DNA from: Symsagittifera roscoffensis
Taxonomy: Eukaryota; Xenacoelomorpha; Acoela; Convolutidae
Direction of reading: 5' to 3'
Length of the DNA stretch: 64,000 nucleotides
Assembly: GCF_963678635.1 (NCBI RefSeq)
Contig: NC_087069.1
Location: 248,001-312,000, forward strand
In this document: positions 47,901 to 58,552 of the stretch, piece after piece
Position numbering within the stretch: position 1 is the first letter of the stretch
Layout of the letters: every line of letters starts with the position of its first letter
Notes under the pieces: generated by a model
Database searches by the model: none
What the model was told of the DNA's origin: nothing
What the model saw: only the letters and a program-made list of their open reading frames with translations
Made by a program: the position numbers and the translations under genes

Positions 47901-50900
47901 AGTATTTTGTCTTGGAAAAATCAAATCATTTGGACGTTGCCGCTACAAACAGTTTTCTCAATTGGATCCAACTTATCCGATTTGGGAGGATTTTTTTCGC
48001 GAATATTCTCAAAAAATGAACTTTTCTTTTGAGGGTTACAACTTTTTATGTGAAACAGTTTGGCCATAGCACCTTATGCAGGGGAGCTTACCACATCCCT
48101 TTTTAAATGTTATAACCAGCATCTCATATTGGGGAGGTTATTTTTCGGAAAATGCCAAATCTTTTGAAAAAACGGTCAAACAATTATAAGTTCGACTTTC
48201 CTTAGAGCATTTATTTTTTCTTTAAAAAAATGTAGGCGAAGTCACTCGAGCAGAGGCGCTTACCACATCCCGTTCTACCCAAAGAAATTAAAGCTTCAGA
48301 TTTGGCAGGGTAGTTTATAGAAAGTCAAAGTTTTGAAAAAAAATGTCAGAAAGTCTTTTTCCGAGGGTCATGATTTTTCTTGATGAAAAATTGTCCTTAG
48401 CTGCTAAAACAGGGGAGCTTAGCTCAGCTCTTGCTTTCCATTAAAATTTGAATTCTATAATCGGGATGGTAGTTTTTGAGAAAAAATGGTCAAAAAATCA
48501 GAACTTTGACGTTTCGGAAGGCCATGAATTTTTGTCTAAAAAAGGCGTAGAAAATTATGTGAGGGAGTTTTTCATTACCCGTCCTTTCCATTGATTCCAA
48601 AACCTTAGACTTGGGAGAAAATAGTCAAAAAGTTTTTAAATATACGGTCAAAAATTGATAACTTAGCAATTCTGTAGGCCAGAAAAGTTGCTTGACCACT
48701 GCTACCTTTTGGAAAAAATCTCATATTTGGGATACTAGTTTTTGAGAAAGGCCCAAAATTTTGAAAAATGCGGTCAAAAAGTCACAAACATGACTTTTCC
48801 GAGGGTCATAACGTTTCCGGTAATTAAACGAGAGGCCCACTTAAGACTGGAGGTAACTGTTTGATTTTTTTTGAAACTTTTTATTGATGCCCCATGAGAT
48901 AGGTTTTTTTTAAAAAAAAGATGGATTCAATCAAAACCTTAGTTTTTTTCTATAAAAATAAGACTGAAATTTTTTTTGGTCCAGCTAAAACTGGAGGTAC
49001 TTATTTGATTGTTTATTTATATCTTTTTTAATTGAAACCAAAAGCCTAGATCTCGAATGGTAGTTTTCGAGAGAAGTACAAAAAATTGCAACCAACTCAA
49101 TTTGTTTTTCGCTAATGCGTAATTTTTTAGCAAAAATGAATGAGATTTGGCATTCACGCAGAGAAGTGTCACGCAATCCTTTCTTTCCATTGAAACCAAA
49201 ATCTTAGATTTGGGAGAGTAATTTTGATTGTTATGAAAATTGGGCTTAACTGCAACAACAGGGGAGCCTCTGCCAAACCTTGTTTTTAATAGAAACCTAA
49301 ATCTCAAATAAGGGAAATTAGTTTTTGAGAAAAGTCAAAAAGTTTTGAAAAGTCTGAAAAAACTGAAAACTTCTTTTCTCCGAGGCTCATAAATTTGGGT
49401 GATATATATTGGGCAAGTCCGCTTCTTACAACCCGTTTTACTCATGGAAAACAAGACTTGAGAGGTTTAGGAGAGTAATTTTTGAGAAAATGTGTAAGAA
49501 ATAATGTGCAAATCATGGGTCAAAAGTTCACCATATACTCTTTTTCGAATGCTGTAAAGAGGGAGGGGTAAGGGACTAGGGAGTTAGTTGGTACTAATTT
49601 TTCAAAAATAGGTACAATCTTTTTTGAGAAAAACTAATATTTATGAAAAAAGTAGAGCAGGCTTACCAAAAAGTGTTGAATAGGTTGAGCACTTGTAAGA
49701 CGCGGCTGGGTACTTTTTTGAAAAACAAAACATAAAAAATTCAAAAAACAGACAGCGTATCAAATCAGTAACTTTCTGAGGTATCAACTTTCTTCTGGAA
49801 GCTTTGAATGTTGCCGCTAACCTAGGAGTTTTTCGTTTTTTTTATGGTTGAACCCTCAACATAGCCTTTTGAGAGTTTTGATACGAAAACGGCAAAACAA
49901 ACTCAGAAAATGGTTTAAAAAAAACTCAGAAAATTTTAAAAACTCACCAATTTGATTTTTGAGGGTCCTAACTTTTGAATATCAACAATCTGGGCAAAAC
50001 AGCTTACGCAAGGGAGCTTCAAACATGCCTTCCTTAGAACTGATATCAAACACTCAAACACTTGCTTTTTGGCGGGTAGCTTTTAAAAAAAGTTCAAAAA
50101 AAACGGTCAAGAATCATGAAATTAGTTTTTTGAAGTCTAAAAGTTTCGTGTGAAAAATTGGGCTTAGCCGGTTATGCAAGAAAGTATTCTAGTCTCGTTT
50201 TCTAAATTTCAATAAAAATTTCAGGTTTGGGAGGGTTGTTTCTCTGTTAATTAAAAATTTCCGAAAAACTGTCGCAAAATACAAAAAAAAAACTTCAGAC
50301 GTACATGAGTTTATGAGTATAAAAATTTTGGACCTAGCTGATGATGCAGTGAAGCTTCCAATGAATCGTATTTTTGATTGAAATCAAAATCTCAGATATG
50401 GGAGAATAGTTTTCGACCAAATTTAAAAAATTTGATAAAAGGTTACCAATTCTGGAAATCAAAAAATTGACTTTTTTGAGGGCCAAAAATTTTTGTTTAA
50501 AAAGATTTTGCCTGTCCTTTTTCAGATTCGGGAAAATTTTTTCCGAAACTGTCAAAAAATTTAAGAAATGTTTCAAAAATTCCCTGCACAAACTTTTTCG
50601 AAGCTATAGAAAGAGCGGCATACTGAAAAGAGACCAGGGAGTGCGGTCTTTCCATTAGTTACACTTTTTCGAAAACCGATTCAGCAGTTGCCGAGGAAAA
50701 CTAATTTTTTCAGAAAAAGAAGTTTTTACAAAAGTCTCACAAAAAAATGAAAATTAAAAAAAAACAAATTTACATGTTCATAATACCTTTATTGAATTGC
50801 GGTGGAAAAAATATATATTTCGAAAAAATTTTAGGCCCAAAATCTTATTTGTTTCTCCAATAAACTAAAACAGAAAGTTTTTAAGAACTTGGAAATGTCT

Positions 50901-53900
50901 CCGAGAAACATCCTCTTGATGCAACTTTGTGCCATAGCTGCTTATGCGCATAGGGTTCCCATAGCCTGTTGCCACGATTAAACTATTGATATGAGACTCA
51001 GCTGGGTTGTTTTTAAAACAAGTCAAAAATTTTCAAAAATCAGACCGGATGTCAAAACATACTTTATTGAAGTTACTTTTTTTGTGAGGTTTTTTGGATA
51101 TAGCCGCTTACACAGAACATTTTCAACCATTTTTTCAATTGATTTATAAATTTTGCCTTTGGGAGTGTGTTTTTCAAAAAAAAAACCTAAAATTTTAGAA
51201 AAAACGTGTGAAAAATTACAATTTTGACTTTTTGGAAGGTCTTAACTTTTTGTGAAGAAATAATTAGGGCGTCGAAGCTTAGGCAGCGGAGCTTTCACAA
51301 ATTTTTTTATCCGTTGAAGTTGAAATCAAAGATTTGTGAGGGTAGTTTTTCAAAGCCAATAATTTGTTAAAATGGTCAAAAAATTACAGTTTTGCAAAGC
51401 GTCTAAGAAAAAAAGTTTCCAAATTTTGTTTCATAATTCTTGTTTTGATCAGAGAGAAACTAATCAATTATCGAGAAAATAAAAAATTTATACAAAAACT
51501 TTCAAAAAAACACAATTTTTCATGTAAGCAAACTAGGTCGTATCCGCTTATGCTTGAGAGCAACTGACGTCTCTTCGATGAACAACAAAAATCATATTTG
51601 GGAGTGGTAGTTTTCGAGCGAAGTCTAATTTTCAATTTGAAAATAATTCAAAAAAAAACAATGGTTAAAAATACAGGTGTTAAGCCGTCTTTCCATTGGT
51701 ACCATGTTTTCAAAAATCAGTTGAGTACTTTTTGAGAAAAACTGAAACTTTTCTGATAGGCCAAAAAAAAATTCAAAAGCGTCTCAAAAAAGAATTTGAA
51801 AAAAATGCAATATCAAAAGAGAGCCCCAGCAGAAATTGGAGATATCTGTGTGACACTTTTGATGTAATAAGTCATTTAATAAAACTTAAAAAATTTCTAA
51901 TAAAACAGAACTGATTTTTTTTTTAATTTTGGAAATTTTCCCGAGAACATATTGTTCTTAGAAACCTTAGGGCAGATGCACCGACAATTACCACAATACA
52001 TATCTCTTATTTAGCGTTGAAACCAGACTCGGTTGGTCTGTTTTTGAGAAAAGTCAAAAAAATTGAAGAAAAAACTGGTCAAAAAACTAAAACTGGAACT
52101 TTTTGAAGGCAAAATTTTACCGTATTGGAATTTCAGCTCAAGGGAGGTGCTTTCTGCCCAAGTTTTTGATTGAAATCGAAACTTCAGATTTGAGAGAGTT
52201 GTTCTCAAGAAAAGTTAATCAGTGGAGAAAAACGTTTAAAAAATTCAAGCTTGCAATTTTTTCGAGAGTCTTAAATATATGTAAAAAACTATTGAGCGAA
52301 GATGCTCAAGCATGGGAGCTTCCAACTAACCGACTTTTTGGCTGAAATTTAAAACTTGGTACTGGTAGGGTTCTTTTTGAAAAAAAATCAAAAGTTTTTA
52401 TGGCGCATTGGAAAGAACTCGCAGCAATTTTGTGAAACATTGACAGTTATGAACGATAGGGTTATTTCAAGGGTGTTCAATTAAGAGTTGGTGCGTTGTT
52501 GGTGAGTTTGAAAAAAGTTATGACGAATATATATTTAAGAATACTCATCTTAGGCTCTTAACTCTCCAGTAAGGTGTAGTTTTGGTATTATCTAAATTAA
52601 CGGGTACGGTTTATTGGTTCAATTGCGCTGCGTTACGACGTAATCGTAGTAGTCAATGTCGAGGCGTTTTGCTGCCGAAAACGAGGCTGGCCGAGCAAAT
52701 TTATATTGATTAACCAACAACTGGGGGAAACATAGGTAGGGTTTCATCCAAAAAACTTGCTCGACACGATTGAAAGTTTTAATGGTTGAACGGGCGAGAC
52801 AACACTGGTATTATCTGTCTCTACCACTCACTCAAAAAAATTTGACAGTTAAATTTTTTGAAAAAAAACGGTTGTTTTTGTTTTGACGATTTTTTAAAGA
52901 AGTTTTTGGGTTCAAGCTTCTCCTGTGGTACTAGGTAACTGGGAATGTATTATGACTAGAATATCTAGTTAGTTCTATATCGGTTTGCAATTAACAACAT
53001 CGTATGCAATTTTCCTGCATTAATCGTCAACAAAATTAGCAATTTTTTTTTGAGGAAACACAGGAATCGGCACTCAGCAAATATCAACTCTACTACACAA
53101 GAAAGCTCCCATCCATCTAGTTTGGTTTGTTGAACTGGCTAGCTCTAGGATCTAGGCCACTAGCACGAGCAACGTGAGTCAAATAGGAAAAAAAAACAAA
53201 GTTGCCCATTTCGCAAACCTTGGAACCATCACTAGAAACAACAACCGCCCGCTCCTCAAGCTTGTTACGGCTATCGCAACCTCGGGGGCGGAAGCTAACA
53301 AGGCTCTCTTCAAATAACCTCCCACCCACATTTGTATTTCTGTTCCAAAAAACTATTTTTACGTTGTCATGATGAAATGAAATTTTGCATGGTGATCGAA
53401 CTAATTATTGTGAACACACTTGTTTTCCATGCCTTACATCACAACATCACATATTCAGACCTAAAAAGGAGGAAAGTGGAAAAAAGCCGATGACAATGAT
53501 TCATTATTAACAGTCACAAAAAATGAAACTTGTATGAAATCGGATTAAAAAAATTATAAATGTATTTAAGAAAACTGAGGAACAGATAAGTTAAGTGTAA
53601 ATGTTAGTAGAGCGAGAAAAGCTTACTTCATTTTTATACTTTTACGAATTGCTTTCTTTCAGATCATATTGTTCAGCTGAAACTAACCGTTGTGAAACTG
53701 ATTGACTATTTCTTTCTTTCTATGTTTCTATGTTCAAAAAAGGCGGCTCTTTTCCAGTTCCCCCCTCCCTTTCAACTCAATTTTTAAAAGTCGTTTTACC
53801 ATTGTCATTTTGCAATGAAATTTGGCGTGGTGAACAAATCGACAATTCTGAACAGATTTGTTCCTCTTACTTTACAGCGTAACATCACGTATTTAGCCGT

Positions 53901-56900
53901 AATAACACGTAAAACAAACATAAAACTCGGTATTTTGAAAGGTGGAACTGGAAAAGAGCCAAAAAAGCTCTTTACCACTTCCTCCACTGACAAATTCGAT
54001 TTTGCTCTTTTTTCAAGTAGTTTTTTTGCAATGAATTTGGCAAAGTGAACAAACTAACTGGTCTCTTTTTCCTTTTCCCCCCACCTCAAAGGACCTTCAA
54101 TATATTGGTGTAACGAGTGGTTTTACGAGGTTGAGTATGAAGACCAATTATGTTTTTCGTGGCCTTATTAGTCTATAAGTAAATTTTCATAGCAATCGAA
54201 CAATGTAGTCAACAAATTTACATGTAAAAATTTGCAGGTGGGGGGGGGAAGGAAAAAGAGCCACTAACTGTTTTTTTTTGATACCCTACATCGTAACATC
54301 ACGCGGGCTCGCCTTTCCCCTCAGCTGCAAAAATTCGGAAATAGAAGTGTTATTAACATTGTTCGATTGTTATCATTGACATCATTTTTGGTCACCATAA
54401 TAACCTTGTAAAACCTTCCGTTGCACTATACAATTGATACTCGTGAGTTAGGGAAAAAAGAGCCAATATGCGTTTAGCCAAATCTAAGTAGAAAGTTTAA
54501 AAGGCGGAGAGAGTGAAAAAAGGTCACAGAAACTAGTGAGAACAAAAATGGATTATATGGATAATCAATTGAAATGGATTATTCGACTTTTGTTCCTTTT
54601 CAATTCGACTTTTGTTCCTTGTTCGTGGACGCGGAAAATGAAACTCTATTGTACTTTTTTACTCTATATTGAGATACGAACTTCAACGCACATAAACCAT
54701 TTTCTACGTTTCAAACCAAAGTTGGTGAAGTGTTGCTCAAATTAAATTGTTTCCGCGCAGTTTTGATATTTTTGTTACTTTTTTTCCCCAACTTACTCAA
54801 AAACTGAATTTTGTTCCTTTCAACAACTTTCTTAAATTACAAGAAGCTTTGCGAGGTGGGGGGGGGGGGGGTGTAAAGTTGGAAGTGAACTAAGCTCTTT
54901 TACTTTACCTCCCCTATCGTTTGATCCTTTGCTACCTTACAACGCTTGCCCCCGAGAACCTGAACAAACCCCCCTTCCCGCACCTGAGCCAGTGGGGTGT
55001 TGAACCAGGGGGGTGGAAGGTTGGGTCGGTTCAGGTACGGTAGGGGGAGGGGGGGTGGGGTTGAGAGATTAACGGAACTTTTTTGCAATTTGAAATTAGA
55101 CTTAGAGATGGAAAAGGCCGTATACTTTTTTTGCAAAATTTCTTCATTTCTCAATAAAGTGGAAAAAATCTATTTCAATTTGATTTTCTACTTATTTTTT
55201 AATCCATTATAATGGGTTTCACATGAATCATAATGCATTAAGTTTTTGCAAGAAAAAATGGATATAAATCCCTTTTGGTCCAATTTTGTTGTCAGAGCGT
55301 AGCATGGGATATGATTATATTGACAATATTTTAGACCACAAAAATAAATATAATCAATTTTTTTAAACTTTTTTAAGTGCGGGTTACAAAAATAAGTAAA
55401 AGGACCAAACTTGTGAGACATTGCCTGATAAGCTCGTTTAAAATTTATAGCAATCGGGGAATGTGAAAAAAAAATTACCTCCTCGGAATGTGCAGAGAAA
55501 AAAATCGTGGACGAGGTTAGAAAAAAAACAACAAGTGTTGGTAATTGTACTTTTCTCCAATTATATATAACAATTTTCACAGAAGTTTAAAATTGTAATA
55601 TGAACATCTCCCATCATGGTTAAAATCGCAAAAGTAGAATCACAGTCGAGGGGGCTACATATTTTAATTAAGTTGGTGGACAAACAGTGCCCAAAAAATG
55701 ATTTGAATTAGAGTCATTTGTTCGTTGAATTGATATACAAACGTGATGATTAAATTGATTATGAAAACTCACTTGTCTGATATGAAAATGTGATTTCTGC
55801 TGATTAAACGTGTTTTCCCATTTGTGACCCCAGAAGTGTCATTCATTTCATTGAATTCGACGATCAATGATTGGTCAGTCGGAACACAGTCTGCGTGTGT
55901 CAAAAGGAACTCCCCCATGAACACAGTTCCCCCACAAAACTTCCTCATGCTTCCATAGTTCGCCTTTAGTTTTCAACTTTCCTTCCGCCACTTGAAAATC
56001 AAAAATGAAAAAACTGCTTTTGATATAATTAAGAAAGGGATTATAGTTTATATAGTATATACTTAATTAGGCTCTTTTGGCTTTTTTCCAGTTCCCCTCT
56101 TTGATTTTTTTCTGAAATTCACTACATGAAAGTCTTTTTTTAAGTAAATTTTGATGTTATAAACTGCATTAAAACAGCGTGAACAGGTGAACAAATTATT
56201 TACTATATTTTTTACATGCAAAATGCCGTGTGAACACTTTTTGAACAGCTTTGTTTTGTTATTTTTACGAGGTGGGTGGGAAACTGAAAAAGAGCGTGCA
56301 ATCCTCTATCTTCTGAGGAGTGCAATCCTCTGCCTTAGGGGGTGCAAAAATCTTAAAAATACATCCAACATAGACAATTCTATCTGTGCTATAACCGAGG
56401 AGGGTAGATTGTAATTGATAGTTCTCTTGATGCATTAAAATTGACTTGATTTATTCATAACATTTTGCCGATGTATTAATATAGCGTTGGTACGGCCCTA
56501 TCCAACGTGTGCACATACCGTCGCATAACGGAAGGGCCCATTTTAATTGACCTTTTTTAAAAAGATTAAATTTTTTGTCCGATTGTCATGAAAATTGGTA
56601 TGCAGATCAATATGGCCATGACAAACATATTTGATTTTCATAATTTTTCTTGTGAAACCTCTCGTAAGACCATAAAATTGATGCTCGTGTGAGGTGGGGG
56701 GGGGAAGGAAAAGAGCCAATTATAAATTTATACAAGAAAGGAAACTGAGATATGGAGGAAAAAAGCCTCCCCTTTTTGTACGAGATTTGTGCAAACAATC
56801 CTTTTGTTTCCAGTTCGGAACCACCAATTATTCTTTTCTCGACTTCGCCCAGGACACTAGACATTAGAATTGCCCAAACAAACGCAACTTTATTATCCTC

Positions 56901-56903
56901 CAT
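44734..56903 (-). CDS. Serine protease homologue (S1 trypsin fold) without a catalytic triad, five exons
   Basis: Exons on the minus strand are 56782-56903, 55829-55949, 52637-52720, 45590-45837 and 44734-44927; together they give about 255 residues, the usual size of a trypsin-like zymogen. Signal peptide (hydrophobic VAFVWAILMSSVLG), activation site KR|IIGG, FCGG (Cys42), Cys58 and Asp194 are kept. Every triad residue is changed: His57 reads Asp (LLTHADC), Asp102 reads Gly (NGIALIKI), Ser195 reads Lys (CRYDKGSPL). Trp141 reads Met. S1 homologues of this kind act as secreted cofactors or binding proteins (family knowledge), so catalysis is excluded and a binding role inferred. Junctions 1-2, 2-3 and 4-5 are in phase; 3-4 is not (exon 3 ends phase 0, exon 4 needs two preceding bases), which would be a lesion or a missing microexon. 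The introns are repeat-filled. Confidence 0.8.
44928..45589 (-). other. Serine protease homologue intron 4, with MITE debris
   Basis: 662 nt; contains the G-rich MITE fragments at about 45,050-45,435. Confidence 0.75.
45144..45435 (+). mobile_element. Fragment of the G-rich hAT-like MITE
   Basis: Starts CAGGGGCGGATTTAGGG, identical to the left end of the copy at 13,531, and keeps internal blocks (GCCGACC, CCATTTTTGGC, GACCCTAAAA, AAAAACGC). The right terminus is missing. ATTCGACC before it and TTTCGACC at 45,428-45,435 differ at one base and could be a target duplication. An older piece of the same family abuts it at 45,058-45,143. Confidence 0.6.
45590..45837 (-). CDS. Serine protease homologue exon 4
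   Basis: Between GTTTGTGTTGCAG and the donor GTAAGG, 248 nt. It starts with one base of a split codon, encodes 82 residues from TDGNGIALIKIPG through PFGTPLAIVG to LQLRVIETKEYARGC and EEMVC, then leaves one base. This is the S1 core from residue 102 to about 188: the NDIALIKL strand with Asp102 changed to Gly, the GWG turn with Trp141 changed to Met, and the C168-C182 pair retained. Confidence 0.88.
46880..52400 (+). repeat. Long array of degenerate 150-180-bp tandem repeats in intron 3
   Basis: About thirty units share ordered motifs: GC(T)TATGCA(G)GGGAGCTT, a 'CAT/CCC-TTTCCATTG' block, 'AAATCTCAGATTTGGGAG', TAGTTTTTGAGAAAAGTC, AAAAAGTTTTGAAAAA, GGTCAAAAA and GACTTTTCCGAGGGTCATAA. Spacing between equivalent motifs is about 142-178 bp. 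There is no coding potential; short ORFs inside are repeat by-products. The same family occurs at 32.7-33.6 kb. Confidence 0.75.
47725..48086. repeat. Long inverted repeat (164-bp arms, 34-bp loop)
   Basis: Left arm 47,725-47,888 and right arm 47,923-48,086 are reverse complements with about 5 mismatches (97%) and no indels by eye. The arms contain CCATAGCACCTTATGCAGGGGAGC, i.e. the unit of the surrounding array. Transcribed as part of the intron, it would fold into a long hairpin. Confidence 0.95.
52637..52720 (-). CDS. Serine protease homologue exon 3
   Basis: 84 nt in phase 0 after a good acceptor (CCTATGTTTCCCCCAG) and before the donor GTAACG. It encodes LLVNQYKFARPASFSAAKRL then DIDYYDYV, which fits the strand leading to Asp102 (usually 'V..I..HPxYD'). 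It is GC-rich within AT-rich repeats. Its 3' phase does not match exon 4. Confidence 0.65.
53219..53339 (-). CDS. Possible alternative (mutually exclusive) exon 2 of the serine protease homologue
   Basis: An open 121-nt segment between GGAACAG and GTTTGC. It has the same length and phases (one base in, phase 0 out) as exon 2 at 55,829-55,949, so it could replace it. The translation has GG at residues 5-6 and Cys at 21, as at Cys58, but Val instead of Cys42, and is otherwise dissimilar. The donor is weak. It may be a decayed duplicate or a chance ORF. Confidence 0.25.
53737..53968. mobile_element. GGCTCTTTTCC MITE, copy C
   Basis: The element is 53,745-53,960 (216 bp). Both ends read GGCTCTTTTCCAGTTCC inwards. 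The flanks AAAAAGGC and AAAAAAGC match at 7 of 8. Confidence 0.85.
54053..54270. mobile_element. GGCTCTTTTCC MITE, copy D, perfect 8-bp duplication
   Basis: The element is 54,061-54,262 (202 bp), flanked by ACTAACTG on both sides. Ends GTCTCTTTTTCCTTTTCCCC and (reverse complement) GGCTCTTTTTCCTTCCCCCC. Confidence 0.85.
54306..54464. mobile_element. Diverged MITE copy of the same family
   Basis: Left end GGCTCGCCTTTCCCCTC, right end GGGAAAAAAGAGCC. Shorter and more diverged. Confidence 0.45.
54840..55600. other. Intronic G-runs and repeat debris
   Basis: G-runs at about 54,855 and 55,040. An AATTT..TAGCAATCG(G)..AATGTGAAAA motif near 55,444 recurs at about 54,188 and 57,455 and, inverted, at 56,577-56,600. 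No gene. Confidence 0.4.
55829..55949 (-). CDS. Serine protease homologue exon 2
   Basis: 121 nt: one base completing a Ser codon from exon 1, then 40 codons to a phase 0 donor (GTCACA). It encodes MRKFCGGTVFMGEFLLTHAD followed by CVPTDQSLIVEFNE. This is the C42-GG ... LTAAHC58 segment of S1 domains with His57 changed to Asp. The acceptor has a poor pyrimidine tract, so its exact 5' border is less sure than its identity. Confidence 0.78.
56070..56296. mobile_element. GGCTCTTTTCC MITE, copy E
   Basis: Left end GGCTCTTTTGGCTTTTTTCC, right end GGGAAACTGAAAAAGAGCG. The interior is the reverse complement of copy A (GTGAACAGGTGAACAAAT; GAACAGCTTTGTTTTG). It lies in intron 1 of the serine protease homologue. 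Confidence 0.7.
56782..56903 (-). CDS. Serine protease homologue exon 1 (signal peptide and activation site)
   Basis: ATG at 56,903-56,901. 40 codons plus two bases, ended by a GTACAA donor. It encodes a short N-region, a hydrophobic core (VAFVWAILMSSVLG), the pro-segment EVEKR and IIGGSELETKGLFAQI, the new N terminus of activated S1 domains. The split codon forms Ser with exon 2. An MITE end lies about 65 bp downstream. Confidence 0.85.
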
Positions 56904-57289
56904 TTTGGGGAGTTTTTTCTTATCTTGAGCTTAGTTTTGCTGAAAATTTATTTAATGTAAGACTTAATTGCAGTCTAAAAGATCTTGAATAAAATAAGTT
57001 GACTTCTGCTCACATTTGAATTTCAGTGAAAAAGGGAAATCAAAAGCAATTTTTAGAAAATACCGCCAAAAGATCTGGGATAGTTAAGAACTCAGATCTA
57101 TTTATTTCTCAATTTTCTCCCCCCATAACCTTCAAATGAGCTGCAATTTTAGAGTATAATGACTCATTGAGAGAAAAGATTCAGTCACAAGAATGCAATA
57201 AAATCATGAAGATCATCAATATAAACAAGATTTTGGGCACAAAAATATGCAATTAAATTATTAGAAAGACTATCAATGTGAATCAATAT

Positions 57290-57440
57290 CAAAAATGTTC
57301 GAATCCCTCTTCGGTCACGGTGGGACGTGTATTCCGCCTCCTCAAGTGGGACAGGCTGTGGTTAAATATAGATGGCATCATCCTCCCCCACGGTTTGTCC
57401 CTCACTAAGCAGGACCGAGGGCCAATTTTAGAAAAAAAGC
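57290..57440. other. GC-rich block upstream of the serine protease homologue
   Basis: Markedly GC-rich in AT-rich DNA, open in one frame on each strand. No recognisable domain. It could be an upstream exon, promoter or repeat piece. Confidence 0.3.
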
Positions 57441-57599
57441 CAAAATGTTTGTCAATTTTCATAACAATCGGACAAAGTGAAAAAAAGTATATCTGTAGTG
57501 AAAATTTGCCTTTGGGAGATCAGAAATTGAAAAGCCTGTTTTTCCATGGCTGAATTAGTCCTCATAACAATCCTTTTTCATAACAAGCGTGATATAATG

Positions 57600-57802
57600 G
57601 GCTCTTTTCCAATTCCCCCCTTTGGTTTTTTCGGAAATTTACTATATGAAAACTTATTTAAAATGACTTTTCATGTTTTCAACTGCATTAAAGCATGTCA
57701 GCGTAAACTGGTGAACAAATTTTTACAACATTTCGTACATTTAAAAAGCCGTGTGAACTTTTTTTTAACCGCCTTATTTTGAATATTTCTACGAGGGGAT
57801 CC
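57600..57802. mobile_element. GGCTCTTTTCC MITE, copy F, right end lost
   Basis: Starts GGCTCTTTTCCAATTCCCCC and keeps the interior of copies A and E (ACTGCATTAAA, GTGAACAAAT, GCCGTGTGAAC, TACGAGG), but the right terminal repeat is replaced by unrelated sequence. Confidence 0.65.
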
Positions 57803-57804
57803 CG

Positions 57805-58490
57805 TACGAAGGCTTCTTTTCTAGATAGAAAAATAATAAGGACTACCTAGCCAAATTTTTTGTATTTTCTGTACAGAAATGAGCTATTTCTTTCTTAGTT
57901 AAAAAATAAACAATTACTTGAAAGAAATAACCAGAAATTAGTTGAACTAAAAATAGTCTAGAGTTAGCTATATTCTGATCAGAAATAAAGAACTTTAAGA
58001 AAACCTTGCTTTATTTAAACATTTCATAAAGAATTTCTGACCAAAAGAATAGATTAGTTATGAAGTATTCCACGCCAGAAAACAAATTCTCGATACGGGG
58101 TGGAAAAATGGAAAAAAAACCAACTAATCTTTGACAAAACCATACAAAAGGATCTTATTTTGACAAAATTAAAATGGCTGAAAGCTCCCTTTTGTTCAAA
58201 GCAAAGGCTTTTGAGACATCAAACTCACCTCTTCAAATACAAAATTAACTACATGGGAGACTTTAAATTTATTGATATTCAAGTGGGGAGCACCCACTTG
58301 TTTGCAACGATTCATTTCAAACAAAACCAACAGTAATTTTCTGTGGTTTTTGTTGATCTATCATTCAATTTGGGCTGTATTGAGGTGCGCCATTTATGTC
58401 ACCACCATTGCAATCAGAATAGGGCAAATTGCAGCCGTTAACTTCCCGATTGTGCTCTTCAACTGTTCTTTTTTCAGATTTGGAAAAAAA
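57805..58490. other. AT-rich intergenic DNA, nothing recognised
   Basis: Short overlapping ORFs at 58,100-58,577 are AT-driven and without domains. Confidence 0.45.
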
Positions 58491-58492
58491 AA

Positions 58493-58552
58493 ATTCTCAG
58501 TGCACAATTTTTATGAAAAAAAATTCTCAGTGCACAATTTTTATGAAAACGG
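58493..58552 (+). repeat. Perfect 30-bp tandem duplication
   Basis: ATTCTCAGTGCACAATTT starts both units; the second follows at exactly 30 bp. Confidence 0.9.

Noticed and set aside
47744-48019. 91-codon ORF with a repeated, inverted amino-acid pattern
   Set aside because: It is produced by the long inverted repeat and has no independent coding evidence.
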